Assembly: GCA_959601025.1 (NCBI GenBank)
Contig: CAUGOD010000010.1
Location: 8,159 to 72,158 of the forward strand
Direction of reading: 5' to 3'
Source: an uncultured Oscillospiraceae bacterium
GTDB lineage: Bacteria > Bacillota > Clostridia > Oscillospirales > Acutalibacteraceae
DNA: 64,000 bases
Shown in pieces: positions 7,749 through 17,264 of the stretch. Positions within the stretch are counted from its first letter, which is position 1. Every line of letters begins with the position of its first letter. Made by a program: the position numbers and the translations under genes. The notes below the pieces were generated by a model, which ran no database searches, was not told where the DNA came from, and worked only from the letters and a program-made list of their open reading frames with translations.

Positions 7749-8405
7749 TTACTGGAGCCCCTTTGATGTTTCCACGGCGGCTATTCCCGCCGCCGCGGCT
7801 ATTCCCTTCCGAATCCACCGGTCGATGAGGGCGGCCGTCTCCGCCGGGGAGAGCGCTGTATTGTCCAGCAGGGTCATCGGCGGTTCGGCGTCGGCCGCAT
7901 TTTCCTTCAGCCAGCGGTTATAGGCCTGCGCGGCGGCGATAGCCTCCCGGCTTCCGCTGTTCCGCCAGAGAGGGCGTGCCTGCAGCCGTGCTTCCAGCGC
8001 CCCATCCTCCGCCACGAGGGCGAGATACCGCACAGAGGAATCCATACAGGGCTCGATCGGATACGGCGCGGCGCAGCCCGCCAGAACCACCGGACGGCCT
8101 CCCTGCGCAATACTTTTACACATCCTAAGCCATCGTTCGTAATAGTCCCGGTACTGTCCGTCCGGGTCGTTGTACCGGTCTTCCCACAAGACGTCCGCTT
8201 CCATCACCAGATAGGCGGATTCTGTTTTGTACAGTTCCCGCATGGCCGTGCTTTTTCCCGCCCCGCTCGCGCCGGTCACGACGAACAGGGGAAGGCGGCG
8301 CAGCGGGACAACAAAACCGCATTCCGGGCAGGCCATGCTCCGCCCATCCGGCGCAATGAGCTTGTCGGCGCGGTACATCCCGCAATGTTCGCAGATATTT
8401 TGCAT
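7749..8405 (-). CDS. P-loop nucleoside/nucleotide kinase-like protein with zinc ribbon
   Basis: The 218-residue protein starts with a zinc ribbon (C5-x2-C8 and C26-x2-C29), followed at once by a Walker A motif G-A-S-G-A-G-K-S-T at residues 45-53. Later there are an acidic segment (MEADVLWEDRY) and Arg-rich lid-like positions (RLQARPLW). This looks like an AAA-33/small-molecule kinase. I cannot name the substrate. The gene lies between polA and the tyrosine phosphatase, a place where coaE sometimes sits, but the sequence is not CoaE. The start was chosen by a GAGGGG site. Confidence 0.75.
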   Translation of the reverse strand: MQNICEHCGMYRADKLIAPDGRSMACPECGFVVPLRRLPLFVVTGASGAGKSTAMRELYKTESAYLVMEADVLWEDRYNDPDGQYRDYYERWLRMCKSIAQGGRPVVLAGCAAPYPIEPCMDSSVRYLALVAEDGALEARLQARPLWRNSGSREAIAAAQAYNRWLKENAADAEPPMTLLDNTALSPAETAALIDRWIRKGIAAAAGIAAVETSKGLQ

Positions 8406-8505
8406 GGGTGTTTTCCCCTCTTCATCGTGCCGTTTGTACACCGAGGGAACGGTCCGACTATTCCTTATTACCTATATAAAATACTCCCGGCGGGGGTGTG
8501 AGTCC

Positions 8506-11127
8506 TTACCCCTTTGCGTCGTACCAGGTTTTCCCGATGTTCGCGTCCACCGCGAGCTTTACCGACAGGTCGGCGGCCGCCTCCATCTCTTCCCGGACGA
8601 TCCGGGCGGCCCGTTCGGCTTCGTCCTCCGGCGCTTCAACGATCAATTCGTCGTGCACCTGCAAAATCAGGCGGGAACGGAGGTTTTCCCGCCGCAGCCG
8701 GTCGTGCACCCGCACCATGGCGATCTTGATAATGTCAGCGGCGGTGCCCTGGATCGGCATATTGCGGGCGACCCGCTCCCCGAACGAGCGGGTAACGGCG
8801 TTGGAGGCCCGCAGCTCGGGCAGGGGACGGCGGCGGCCGAACAGCGTCTCGGCATAGCCGGTCTCCTTCGCGGTCTCGATCATCCGGTCCATGAATTTCG
8901 CCACGCCGGCATACCGGGAAAGATACTGGTCGATATACCGCTTCGCCTCGCCGTAGGAGACCCCGATATCCTGCGAAAGGGAATGCGCGCCGATGCCGTA
9001 CACAATGCCGAAATTCACCGCTTTGGCGCGGGAGCGCATCAGGGGAGTGACCATCTCCTCCGGCACGTCGAACACCTGGGAGGCGGTCACCCGGTGGATG
9101 TCGGTGTCCGAATTGAAGGCGGCGATCATGGTTTCGTCCTGCGCCATATGGGCGAGCACCCGCAGCTCGATCTGGGAGTAATCCGCGTCCACCAGCAGCC
9201 AGCCCTCCCGCGCGCGGAAGAAGCGGCGGAGCTCCCGGCCCAGCTCCTGCCGGACCGGGATATTCTGCAAATTGGGTTCGGTGGAGGAAATACGGCCGGT
9301 GCGGGTTTCGGTCTGGTTGAAGGAGGAATGGATTCGCCCCTCCGGCCCGATCACCTTCAGCAGACCGTCGCAGTAGGTGGATTTCAGCTTAGCCAGGGTG
9401 CGGTAATCCAGCAGCATGGACACGGCGGGATGGGCGTCCCGCAGGGATTCCAGCACCTCCGCGTTGGTGGAATAGCCCGACTTGGTTTTCTTCTTGGCGG
9501 GGAGGCCGAGGTCCTCGAACAGCGCCTTCGCAAGCTGCTTGGGAGAGTTCAGGTTAAACTCGTAGCCCACCGATTCGTAAATCGCCCTCTGGATGTCGCA
9601 GATCCGGCTTTCCAGCACCGCGCCGAATTCGGCGATTCCCTGCGCGTCCGCTTCAAAGCCGACGGTTTCCATATCGGCGAGCACCTGCGCGAGGGGAATC
9701 TCCACCTCCCGCAGCAGCCGGCCCATCCCCTTTTCTTCTACCTCCGCCGCCAGTCGGTCGGCCACGGCGGGAAGCATCGCCGCTTCGGCAGCCGCCGTCC
9801 CCGAAGGGGCCGGGGAGTCTTCGCTGCTCTCGATCGGCGGGACAGGGACGGCGTATTCCTGCGCCAGTCGGGACAGGGAATAGTCGGAGGCCAGCGGGTT
9901 GAGCAGATAGCCGGCAAGCAGGGTGTCCATCCCAATCCCCTGCGGCCGCCGCCCGTCGGCAAGGAGGGCGGCGCACAGCGGCTTGCTGTCTGAGGTTCGT
10001 TTCTGCACCGCCGGATTGCAGAGCGCGTCCAGCAGCTTGCCGAAGCCCGGCGTTTCCGCCGGGATAACGGCCGCCCGGCCGCCGAACGCGGCGGCGAAGC
10101 CGGTAAGCGCTCCGTCCGTGAACAGGGCGACCCCGTCCAGCGTTTTGGTCTTTTCCACGTTTTCGAGCAGGGCGGGCAGCGCCTCCCCGCCTTCGGAAAG
10201 GATGCCCGCCGGAAGGGACGTTCCTTCCCCGACCGGGTCGGCGGGTTCGGCAGAAAGGGCGTCCAAGCCCCATTTTTCCATCAGCTTGAAAAATTCCAGC
10301 CGGGCCATCAGGGCGGCAAGCTCCGGCTTCTGCACCGGGGCTAGGGCGTAGTGCGCTACCTCCCGGTCCACCGGAACCTCGCGGCAGATGGTGCCCAGCC
10401 AGCGGCTGAGCTGCGCCGATTCCTTCCCGGCCCGGAGTTTAGCCCGCAGGCTGTCCCGGATATCCAGCGTATCCAGCCCATCGTAGATCGCGTCCAGCGA
10501 GCCGAAGCGGTGCATGAGATCGAGGGCGGTTTTTTCGCCCACTCCCGGAACGCCGGGGATGTGGTCGCTCGCGTCCCCCATCAGGGCCTTGAGGTCGATC
10601 AGCTGGTCCGGTTCCAGCCCGTATTTTTCCCGGATGGCGGGAACATCGTATACCGTGGTCTCCGGCCGGCCCATTTTGGTTCCGGCGAGCAGGACGGTCA
10701 CTCCGTCCCGCACAAGCTGAAGGGAATCCCGGTCTCCGGTGGCGATATAGCAGGGCGCGCCCTGCTCCGCCGCCGCGTCGGCGAGGGTGCCGAGGATATC
10801 GTCCGCCTCGTAGCCCTCCCGCTCCACCACATGGCAGCCCATCCGGGTCAGCAGCTCCTTGATAAGCGGCATCTGGGTGCGCAGCTCCTCCGGCATCCCC
10901 TTGCGGCCGGCCTTGTAGTCGGCGTATTCCTTATGCCGGAAGGTGGGGGCGTGGACGTCGAACGCCGCAGCGATCCCATCCGGCTGTACGTCGTCCCGCA
11001 GCTTCTGCAGAATGTTTAAAAAGCCGACCAGCGCGTTGGTGTACTGGCCGTCCTTGGTGGACAGCAGCTTCACGCCGTAGAACGCGCGGTTGGCGATGCT
11101 GTTTCCGTCGAGCAGTAAAAGCCGCAT
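8506..11127 (-). CDS. polA: DNA polymerase I
   Basis: The 873-residue product has an N-terminal 5'-3' exonuclease (about 1-290: LLLDGNS, YEADDILGT, GDASDHIPGVPGVG), a middle 3'-5' exonuclease-like domain (about 300-480) and the family A polymerase (about 490-873). The polymerase has motif A DYSQIELRVLAH, motif B RSRAKAVNFGIVYG and motif C VHDELIVE. In the middle domain the first D-x-E pair is not present (VALFTDG) and no Exo III Tyr/Asp motif is visible, so proofreading is probably lost, as in Bacillus Pol I. The ATG at 11127 has an AAAGGAGG site. Confidence 0.97.
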   Translation of the reverse strand: MRLLLLDGNSIANRAFYGVKLLSTKDGQYTNALVGFLNILQKLRDDVQPDGIAAAFDVHAPTFRHKEYADYKAGRKGMPEELRTQMPLIKELLTRMGCHVVEREGYEADDILGTLADAAAEQGAPCYIATGDRDSLQLVRDGVTVLLAGTKMGRPETTVYDVPAIREKYGLEPDQLIDLKALMGDASDHIPGVPGVGEKTALDLMHRFGSLDAIYDGLDTLDIRDSLRAKLRAGKESAQLSRWLGTICREVPVDREVAHYALAPVQKPELAALMARLEFFKLMEKWGLDALSAEPADPVGEGTSLPAGILSEGGEALPALLENVEKTKTLDGVALFTDGALTGFAAAFGGRAAVIPAETPGFGKLLDALCNPAVQKRTSDSKPLCAALLADGRRPQGIGMDTLLAGYLLNPLASDYSLSRLAQEYAVPVPPIESSEDSPAPSGTAAAEAAMLPAVADRLAAEVEEKGMGRLLREVEIPLAQVLADMETVGFEADAQGIAEFGAVLESRICDIQRAIYESVGYEFNLNSPKQLAKALFEDLGLPAKKKTKSGYSTNAEVLESLRDAHPAVSMLLDYRTLAKLKSTYCDGLLKVIGPEGRIHSSFNQTETRTGRISSTEPNLQNIPVRQELGRELRRFFRAREGWLLVDADYSQIELRVLAHMAQDETMIAAFNSDTDIHRVTASQVFDVPEEMVTPLMRSRAKAVNFGIVYGIGAHSLSQDIGVSYGEAKRYIDQYLSRYAGVAKFMDRMIETAKETGYAETLFGRRRPLPELRASNAVTRSFGERVARNMPIQGTAADIIKIAMVRVHDRLRRENLRSRLILQVHDELIVEAPEDEAERAARIVREEMEAAADLSVKLAVDANIGKTWYDAKG

Positions 11128-11199
11128 GGCGGTTCCTCCTTTGTTGTCCCTAGGCGGCCCCTCCGTGGTAGCCGGGGACATGAAAACGTATATAAAGGT

Positions 11200-11208
11200 A
11201 GTATATCA
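11200..11208 (-). promoter_or_regulatory. probable extended -10 promoter of polA
   Basis: TATACT at 11200-11205 is preceded by TG one base upstream on the minus strand. No good -35 box is visible. Confidence 0.45.
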
Positions 11209-11283
11209 CATTTTCCCAAAGGAAACCATCCGGATTGCCGATCAAACGCTGGTTTTCGACCGGGGTTTCTTTTGGTACGGCGG

Positions 11284-11318
11284 AATCAAAACCACCAGTT
11301 CACTGGTGGGTCTGATTC
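11284..11318. repeat. isolated two-part hairpin between polA and the ribosomal operon
   Basis: Inner stem CCACCAG/CTGGTGG with a 4-base loop is nested inside outer stem AATCA/TGATT. On the minus strand the inner stem is followed by TTTT, so it could act as a terminator there, but no gene leads into it. It may be a dispersed palindromic repeat. Confidence 0.6.
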
Positions 11319-11469
11319 GGCGGTGTTCAGGCAGCGGCGGTTCGGGAAGCCGTCGGGCGGGATGGCGAGTGTGTACGAGTATATTATATGGATAAATATA
11401 CCAATTGTAATGGATTTTCCGGCGGATTTGAAAAAGCGGAAAAAACTTTAAAAAAATATGAAAAAAGCC

Positions 11470-11498
11470 TTGCATTCCCCGCCTGTTTATAGTATTAT
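11470..11498 (+). promoter_or_regulatory. main promoter of the ribosomal protein operon
   Basis: TTGCAT at 11470-11475 and TATTAT at 11493-11498 are separated by 17 bases, directly downstream of an A-rich tract at about 11437-11466 that resembles an UP element. Transcription would start near 11505. Confidence 0.75.
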
Positions 11499-11504
11499 AA
11501 TCGG

Positions 11505-11922
11505 GCGTGACTGTGAGAGCGTGGGATTAGTGCGCGCATTTTGCCGGTTTTCCGGCGGGGTGCGGGCGCGTCCGGCAACTCCGGTCAGGCAAGACTGCAC
11601 GATATGCGATGACGCGGGAGGTTGCGGCTTGCGCGGTAACGCCATGCCGGTTTTTCCGCTGAGTATGTCCGATTTTAAACCGGGCGACAAGGAATACTGA
11701 AAGCGCTTGCGCGCGGCCGAACGGCCTTTTGGGGCCGGCGGCTTCGGCGTGTCCTTTGGGTTGTGAGGACAGGCTGTGCGCGCGCTGTCAGGGCGCTGGA
11801 TTCGTACCCGGAAAACCTGCTTCGCATGTTTCCGGTTTTTTACCGCCGGACGCGAAACACCCGGCGGTGTGTGCAGATTCAGCGTCGCCCGCCAACTCAA
11901 TTTATTAAGGAGGCGTTTTTCA
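11505..11922 (+). promoter_or_regulatory. long structured leader of the rpsJ operon
   Basis: About 418 bases precede rpsJ without a convincing gene. The leader is GC-rich with several possible hairpins and ends with a terminator-like hairpin at 11808-11841. Ribosomal operons are commonly controlled by a protein product acting on such leaders; which protein would act here is not evident. Confidence 0.6.
11808..11841 (+). terminator. terminator-like hairpin inside the ribosomal operon leader
   Basis: CCGGAAA pairs with TTTCCGG across a 14-base loop and is followed by six T. It lies about 80 bases before rpsJ, so it is a candidate attenuator rather than an end of transcription. Confidence 0.65.
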
Positions 11923-12234
11923 GTGGCAGTCAAAGAAAAAATTCGTATTCGTATCAAGGGGTATGACCATCAGCTGGTCGACCAGTCGGCCGAAAAGATC
12001 GTGGAGACCGCCCGCCGTACCGGCGCCCGCGTTTCCGGTCCCGTGCCGCTGCCCACCGAGAAGGAAGTTGTCACCATCCTGCGCGCGGTGCATAAGTACA
12101 AGGATTCCCGCGAGCAGTTCGAGATGCGGACGCATAAGCGTCTGATCGACATCCTCCGTCCCTCGAACAAAACCGTTGAGGCTCTTATGGGCCTTGAACT
12201 CCCCGCCGGCGTGGAAATCGAGATCAAGCTGTAA
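11923..12234 (+). CDS. rpsJ: 30S ribosomal protein S10
   Basis: uS10 is a 30S head protein and also NusE, a partner of NusB and NusG in antitermination. The 103-residue product shows the conserved [17 protein letters not shown] start, GPVPLPTE loop and THKRLIDI motif. It begins with GTG at 11923, placed 9 bases after an AAGGAGG site. It is the first gene of the operon, and an unusual gap of about 220 bases separates it from rplC. Confidence 0.97.
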   Translation: MAVKEKIRIRIKGYDHQLVDQSAEKIVETARRTGARVSGPVPLPTEKEVVTILRAVHKYKDSREQFEMRTHKRLIDILRPSNKTVEALMGLELPAGVEIEIKL

Positions 12235-12453
12235 AAACCCGTTCCGGCCCCTGTCCGCAGCGCGGGCGGAATAACCCGCCGCTCACGATGAGGAGAAGGG
12301 CCATGCGGATTCCGGCTTGCAGATTCCCCCGACGAGGTCATGTTGGCAAATGCGTGGTTGTGTATTCCGCAGGCAGCGCTTTGGAATCCCCGAAGCGCCG
12401 AACGCGGATTGCCCGCCGCAGGCGTCAACCAATAACCAAGGAGGTATAGACAA
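12235..12453 (+). other. unusually long rpsJ-rplC intercistronic region
   Basis: Most bacterial S10 operons have a short gap here. This one is 219 bases, shows no coding signal, and has complementary segments including TGGTTG (near 12351) with CAACCA (near 12428) and ATTCC (near 12364) with GGAAT (near 12391). A structured regulatory or processing element is possible. Confidence 0.5.
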
Positions 12454-13089
12454 ATGCAAAAAGGCATCATCGGCAAGAAGGTCGGCATGACGCAGATCTT
12501 CGACGAAAAAGGCAACGTCGTCCCGGTCACCGTGATTGAAGCCGGCCCCTGCGCCGTGGTTCAGAAGAAGACGGTGGAAAACGACGGCTACGCCGCCATC
12601 CAGATGGGCTTTGGCGACGTTTCGGTCAAAAGAGTCACGAAACCCCTGAAGGGCCACTTCGACAAGGCGGACGTCGCCCCGAAGAAGACCCTGCGGGAAT
12701 TCCGCTTCGACGATTGCGACGCGTACAGCGTGGGCGATATCGTCAAGGCCGACACCTTCGCTCCCGGCGACCGCGTGGACGTGGTCGGCACCAGCAAGGG
12801 TAAAGGCTATGCCGGCGCGATCAAGCGCTGGAACTTCCAGCGGCTGAAGGAAACCCACGGTTCCGGCCCGGTCGCCCGTCATGCGGGTTCCCTGGGCGCC
12901 TGCTCCTCCCCGTCCCGCGTGTTCAAGGGGACCAAGGGCGCCGGCCATCTGGGCGCGGAACGCGTCACCGTTCAGAACCTTGACGTCGTCAAGGTGGACG
13001 CGGAGAACAATCTGATCGCCGTCAAGGGCGCCGTCCCCGGCCCCCGCGGCAGCGTCGTGGTTCTCTCCGAGACCGTCAAGAAGGCGTAA
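12454..13089 (+). CDS. rplC: 50S ribosomal protein L3
   Basis: uL3 is an early 50S assembly protein next to the peptidyl-transferase centre. The 211-residue protein opens with KGIIGKKVGMTQIFDE and has the central GKGYAGAIKRWNF and MP-loop region (GSGPVARHAGSLGACSSPSRVFKGTKGAGHLG). Start ATG follows AAGGAGG. Confidence 0.97.
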   Translation: MQKGIIGKKVGMTQIFDEKGNVVPVTVIEAGPCAVVQKKTVENDGYAAIQMGFGDVSVKRVTKPLKGHFDKADVAPKKTLREFRFDDCDAYSVGDIVKADTFAPGDRVDVVGTSKGKGYAGAIKRWNFQRLKETHGSGPVARHAGSLGACSSPSRVFKGTKGAGHLGAERVTVQNLDVVKVDAENNLIAVKGAVPGPRGSVVVLSETVKKA

Positions 13090-13115
13090 AGGGAAGATGG
13101 AAGGAGGAAATCAGA

Positions 13116-13739
13116 ATGCCCACAGTATCCGTTTTTGATATGACCGGCAAGCAGACCGGCAGCATGGAGCTTTCCGATGCGATTTTCGGCATCGAGCCGA
13201 ACGAGACCGTTCTGCACAGCGCCGTTGTGAATTACCTGGCCAACCAGCGCCAGGGCACCCAGTCCACACTGACCCGCGCCGAAGTGAGCGGCGGCGGCAA
13301 AAAGCCGTGGCGTCAGAAGGGCACCGGCCACGCCCGTCAGGGCTCGACCCGCGCTCCCCAGTGGACCCACGGCGGTATCGCCCTCGGGCCGAAGCCCCGC
13401 GATTACCACTACACGCTTCCCAAGAAGGTCCGCCGCCTGGCGATGAAGTCCGCGTTCTCCGCGAAGGCGGCCGCCGGCGACCTGATCGTTCTGGAAGCGC
13501 TGACCATGGAAGAAATCAAGACCAAGACCGTGGCTGCGATGCTGGACGCGCTCGGTGCGGACCGCAAGGCCATCCTGGTTCTGCCGGAGAAGAACGATGT
13601 CGTCATCAAGTCGGCCCGCAACATCCCCGGCGTCAAGACCGCCCTGGTCAACACCCTCAATGTTTACGATATCCTGAACGCCGATAAGTTCATCGTCGTA
13701 AAGGACGCCGTTGCAAAGCTCGAGGAGGTGTACAAATAA
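13116..13739 (+). CDS. rplD: 50S ribosomal protein L4
   Basis: uL4 lines the exit tunnel and is the classic translational/transcriptional autoregulator of S10 operons in enterobacteria. The 207-residue product has the tunnel-loop sequence KPWRQKGTGHARQGS and the GGIALGPKPRDY motif. Its stop overlaps the rplW start (TAATG), indicating coupled translation. Confidence 0.97.
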   Translation: MPTVSVFDMTGKQTGSMELSDAIFGIEPNETVLHSAVVNYLANQRQGTQSTLTRAEVSGGGKKPWRQKGTGHARQGSTRAPQWTHGGIALGPKPRDYHYTLPKKVRRLAMKSAFSAKAAAGDLIVLEALTMEEIKTKTVAAMLDALGADRKAILVLPEKNDVVIKSARNIPGVKTALVNTLNVYDILNADKFIVVKDAVAKLEEVYK

Positions 13740-14029
13740 TGGAAGCTCGGGATATCATCCTGGCGCCTGTCGTCACGGAAAAGTCGGTGTCTGTTCTGGC
13801 CGAAAAGAAGTACACCTTTAAAGTGGCGAAGGACGCCAACAAGATCGAAATCGCCCGCGCCGTCGCCGAAATCTTCGGCGTGAAGGTCGCAAAGGTCAAC
13901 ACCATCAGCATGAAGGGGCGTCTGCGCCGTCAGGGCCGCAGCGAAGGGTACACCCCGTCCTGGAAAAAGGCGGTCGTCACCCTCACCCCCGATTCGAAGA
14001 CCATCGAGTTCTTTGACGGCCTGTTCTAA
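13739..14029 (+). CDS. rplW: 50S ribosomal protein L23
   Basis: uL23 surrounds the tunnel exit and docks trigger factor and SRP. The 96-residue protein has the expected APVVTEKS start and the [16 protein letters not shown] loop. The start ATG shares a base with the rplD stop codon. Confidence 0.96.
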   Translation: MEARDIILAPVVTEKSVSVLAEKKYTFKVAKDANKIEIARAVAEIFGVKVAKVNTISMKGRLRRQGRSEGYTPSWKKAVVTLTPDSKTIEFFDGLF

Positions 14030-14121
14030 GCCGAAAGGACGATGGATCATTTGATCCGGGCAACGTATGGGGCCGCCTTCGAAGCCCCGCAAAGCCAAGA
14101 TTTAGGAGAGTGAGTCGAACA

Positions 14122-14955
14122 ATGGCGATAAAGTTCTATAAGCCGACCACCCCCGGACGCCGCGGTATGACCGTTACCGATTACAGCGCGCTGTCCAAGG
14201 TGGACCCGGAAAAGAGCCTGCTGGCTCCACTGAATAAGAACGCCGGCCGCAACAGCTACGGCCGCATTACCGTCCGCCACCGCGGCGGAGGACACCGCCG
14301 TAAATACCGCATCATCGACTTCAAGAGAAACAAGCTCGATATGCCGGCGACGGTGCTGACCCTGGAATATGATCCCAACCGCAGCGCGCACATTGCGCTG
14401 GTGCAGTATGAAGACGGCGAGAAGCGCTACATCGTCGCACCGCAGGGCCTGAAGGTCGGCGACACCGTTGTCTCGGGCGCGTCCGCCGACATTAAGCCGG
14501 GCAACGCCCTGCCGCTGTCCGCCATCCCGACCGGTACCTTCATCCACAACGTGGAGCTGTATCCGGGCAAGGGCGCGCAGCTCGCCCGCAGCGCCGGCGC
14601 CATGGCTCAGCTGATGGGTAAGGAAAACAACATGGCGCTGATTCGCCTGCCCTCCGGCGAGATGCGGAACGTGCCGCTGAACTGCATGGCTACCGTCGGC
14701 CAGGTCGGCAACGTGGATCATGAGAACGTCAAGATCGGTAAGGCCGGCCGCAAACGCCACATGGGCTGGCGCCCGACCGTCCGCGGCTCGGTCATGAACC
14801 CCTGCGATCACCCGCACGGCGGTGGTGAAGGCAAGTCGCCGATCGGCCGTCCGGGCCCGGTTACCCCCTGGGGCAAGCCCGCCCTTGGCTACAAGACCCG
14901 CAAGCATCACAATCGTTCGGATAAGTTCATTGTGAAGCGCCGCAACAGCAAGTAA
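14122..14955 (+). CDS. rplB: 50S ribosomal protein L2
   Basis: uL2 is needed for subunit joining and peptidyl-transferase activity. The 277-residue length is standard and the sequence has [17 protein letters not shown] at the start, GGGHRRKYR, and the conserved C-terminal [17 protein letters not shown] motif with the functionally important His. An in-frame GTG at 14110 lies too close to the ribosome site, so ATG at 14122 is preferred. Confidence 0.97.
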   Translation: MAIKFYKPTTPGRRGMTVTDYSALSKVDPEKSLLAPLNKNAGRNSYGRITVRHRGGGHRRKYRIIDFKRNKLDMPATVLTLEYDPNRSAHIALVQYEDGEKRYIVAPQGLKVGDTVVSGASADIKPGNALPLSAIPTGTFIHNVELYPGKGAQLARSAGAMAQLMGKENNMALIRLPSGEMRNVPLNCMATVGQVGNVDHENVKIGKAGRKRHMGWRPTVRGSVMNPCDHPHGGGEGKSPIGRPGPVTPWGKPALGYKTRKHHNRSDKFIVKRRNSK

Positions 14956-14976
14956 GCGAAAGGAGATTCGTCATTT

Positions 14977-15255
14977 ATGGGTAGAAGCGTAAAGAAGGGT
15001 CCTTTCGTACAGCCTGTGCTGCTGAAAAGGATTCAGGAAATGAACAAATCCGGTGAGAAGCGCATCCTCAAGACCTGGAGCCGCGCCTCCACCATTTTCC
15101 CGGATTTCGTGGGCCACACCATCGCCGTCCACGACGGCCGCAAGCATGTGCCGGTGTATGTCACCGAGGATATGGTTGGCCATAAGCTCGGCGAGTTCGC
15201 CCCCACCCGTACCTTCCGGGGCCACGCCGGCTCCAAGACTTCCAACAACAAGTAA
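14977..15255 (+). CDS. rpsS: 30S ribosomal protein S19
   Basis: uS19 sits in the 30S head and contacts the 50S A-site finger. The 92-residue protein shows the typical GRSVKKGPF start, [21 protein letters not shown] core and [15 protein letters not shown] motif. An AAAGGAG site precedes it. Confidence 0.97.
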   Translation: MGRSVKKGPFVQPVLLKRIQEMNKSGEKRILKTWSRASTIFPDFVGHTIAVHDGRKHVPVYVTEDMVGHKLGEFAPTRTFRGHAGSKTSNNK

Positions 15256-15278
15256 GCGGCTGAAAGGAGAGAAACGTC

Positions 15279-15611
15279 ATGGAAGCAAGGGCAATGGTAA
15301 AATACGCCCGTATTTCCCCCCGCAAAGTGCAGATCGTTCTCGACCTCATCCGCAACAAGCCGGTTGACGTCGCCATCGCGATTGTGCACAACACCCCTAA
15401 AGCCGCCTGCGAGTATCTGGAGAAGCTGCTCAAGTCGGCGGCGGCCAATGCGGAGAACAAGAACATGGACGTGAACAACCTCTATGTTTCCGAGTGCTTT
15501 GTCTGCCCCGGCCCCATTCTCAAGAGAATCCGCCCGAGAGCCCAGGGTCGCGCGTTCCGCATCGACAAGAGAACCAGCCACATCACCCTTGTGCTCAAGG
15601 AAAAAGAGTAA
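15279..15611 (+). CDS. rplV: 50S ribosomal protein L22
   Basis: uL22 forms part of the exit tunnel and influences macrolide sensitivity. The 110-residue protein has [18 protein letters not shown] at the start and the tunnel hairpin [18 protein letters not shown] at the end, with no visible insertions in the macrolide-relevant loop. Confidence 0.97.
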   Translation: MEARAMVKYARISPRKVQIVLDLIRNKPVDVAIAIVHNTPKAACEYLEKLLKSAAANAENKNMDVNNLYVSECFVCPGPILKRIRPRAQGRAFRIDKRTSHITLVLKEKE

Positions 15612-15629
15612 TTGAGGAGGAGGTAAATT

Positions 15630-16295
15630 ATGGGACAGAAGATTAACCCCCATGGCCTGCGGGTCGGCGTGATTAAGGACTGGGATTCCCGCTGGTTTGT
15701 GAAGGACGGCGAGTTCGGCGACACCATTGTGTCCGACTATAACCTTCGCAAATACCTGAAGAAGACCCTGTACGCCGCCGGTGTGCCGAAGATTGAAATT
15801 GAGCGTGACGCGTCCCGCGTGCGCGTGAATATCCACTGCGCGAAGCCCGGCATTGTCATCGGCAAGGGCGGCGCGGAAATCGAGAAGCTGCGCAAGGAAT
15901 GCGAAAAGATGCTGGGCAAACCCACCCTCATCAATATCGTGGAAGTCCGCAGCCCCGACGTCAACGCCCAGCTGGTGGCCGAGAACATCGCCGCCCAGCT
16001 TGAGAAGCGCACGTCCTTCCGCCGCGCGATGAAGCAGTGCATCGGCCGTGCGATGAAGCTCGGCGCGAAGGGTATCAAAACCCAGGTGTCCGGCCGTCTG
16101 AACGGCGCGGAAATCGCCCGTACCGAGCAGTATCACGAAGGCACTATCCCGCTGCAGACCCTGCGCGCCGACATCGACTACGGCTTTGCCGAGGCGAACA
16201 CCACCTACGGGCGCATCGGCGTCAAGGTGTGGATCTACCGCGGCGAGGTTCTCGGCGCTGCCGCCAAGCCCCGTCGGGAAGGAGGCAACAAGTAA
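15630..16295 (+). CDS. rpsC: 30S ribosomal protein S3
   Basis: uS3 is part of the mRNA entry gate and helicase site. The 221-residue protein starts [14 protein letters not shown], has the KH-domain GxxG loop ([15 protein letters not shown]) and the C-terminal [14 protein letters not shown] motif. Its stop overlaps the rplP start. Confidence 0.97.
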   Translation: MGQKINPHGLRVGVIKDWDSRWFVKDGEFGDTIVSDYNLRKYLKKTLYAAGVPKIEIERDASRVRVNIHCAKPGIVIGKGGAEIEKLRKECEKMLGKPTLINIVEVRSPDVNAQLVAENIAAQLEKRTSFRRAMKQCIGRAMKLGAKGIKTQVSGRLNGAEIARTEQYHEGTIPLQTLRADIDYGFAEANTTYGRIGVKVWIYRGEVLGAAAKPRREGGNK

Positions 16296-16747
16296 TGCTG
16301 TTACCGAAAAGAGTGAAATACCGCCGCGTCCACCGCGGACGTCTGACCGGTAAAGCTACCCGCGGCAACAAGGTCAATTACGGCGATTACGGCCTGCAGG
16401 CTCTGGAGCCCGCGTGGATTTCCTCGAATCAGATCGAGGCGGCCCGTGTCGCCATGACCCGTTACATCAAGCGCGGCGGCCAGGTCTGGATCAAGATTTT
16501 CCCCGATAAGCCTATTACCGAAAAGCCCGCTGAGACCCGCATGGGTTCCGGTAAAGGCTCGCCGGAATACTGGGTGGCCGTGGTGAAGCCCGGCCGCGTT
16601 ATGTTTGAAATCAGCGGCGTTTCCGAAGAGGTTGCCCGCGAAGCGATGCGGCTTGCGGCAAACAAGCTGCCCATCAAGTGCAAATTCATCGTGAAGGCCG
16701 AGCAGGATGCGGCCGGTTCGGAAGAAACGGGTGGTGAGCAGGCATGA
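16295..16747 (+). CDS. rplP: 50S ribosomal protein L16
   Basis: uL16 organises the A-site side of the 50S. The product is 150 residues, a little longer than usual because of an acidic C-terminal tail ([16 protein letters not shown]). The [12 protein letters not shown] start, RHIKRGG-like [19 protein letters not shown] segment and [18 protein letters not shown] motif are typical. Start and stop overlap both neighbours. Confidence 0.97.
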   Translation: MLLPKRVKYRRVHRGRLTGKATRGNKVNYGDYGLQALEPAWISSNQIEAARVAMTRYIKRGGQVWIKIFPDKPITEKPAETRMGSGKGSPEYWVAVVKPGRVMFEISGVSEEVAREAMRLAANKLPIKCKFIVKAEQDAAGSEETGGEQA

Positions 16748-16959
16748 AGAGCAAAGAAATCGAAAAGATCCGCGAACTGAACGATACAGAGCTTCAGAAC
16801 AGGCTCAAGGACCTCAAAACCGAGCTGTTCAACCTGCGTTTCCAACACGCGATCAATCAGCTCGATAACCCGATGCGCCTGAAAGCCGTCAAGAAGGAAA
16901 TCGCGATCATCAAGACGATTGTCCGCGAGAACGAGATCAAGAACGGCGCCAAGGCGTAA
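16744..16959 (+). CDS. rpmC: 50S ribosomal protein L29
   Basis: uL29 lies beside uL23 at the tunnel exit. The 71-residue helical hairpin has the motifs [10 protein letters not shown] and [10 protein letters not shown]. The ATG overlaps the rplP stop (ATGA). Confidence 0.95.
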   Translation: MKSKEIEKIRELNDTELQNRLKDLKTELFNLRFQHAINQLDNPMRLKAVKKEIAIIKTIVRENEIKNGAKA

Positions 16960-16977
16960 CGGAAGGAGGAGAGTAAC

Positions 16978-17235
16978 GTGAGCGATCGGAATCTGAGAAA
17001 GACCCGGACCGGGATCGTCGTCAGCGACAAAATGGATAAAACCGTGGTTGTCGCCATCGAGGACAACGTCCGCCATCCGCTGTATAAGAAAATCATCAAG
17101 CGCACCGTGAAGCTGAAGGCGCACGACGAGAACAACGAGTGCGGCGCGGGCGACCGCGTACAGGTAATGGAGACCCGCCCGCTGTCCAAGGACAAGAGAT
17201 GGCGCGTCACCAACATTATCGAAAAGGCCAAGTAA
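16978..17235 (+). CDS. rpsQ: 30S ribosomal protein S17
   Basis: uS17 is a primary 16S rRNA-binding protein. The 85-residue OB-fold protein shows [18 protein letters not shown] and [19 protein letters not shown]. It starts with GTG after a GGAGGAG site. Confidence 0.96.
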   Translation: MSDRNLRKTRTGIVVSDKMDKTVVVAIEDNVRHPLYKKIIKRTVKLKAHDENNECGAGDRVQVMETRPLSKDKRWRVTNIIEKAK

Positions 17236-17264
17236 GTCGGCTTTACTGAAAGGAGGAACAACCT

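Noticed and set aside
8227..9993. A 588-codon open frame on the plus strand
   Set aside because: It lies antisense to polA, whose motifs are unmistakable.
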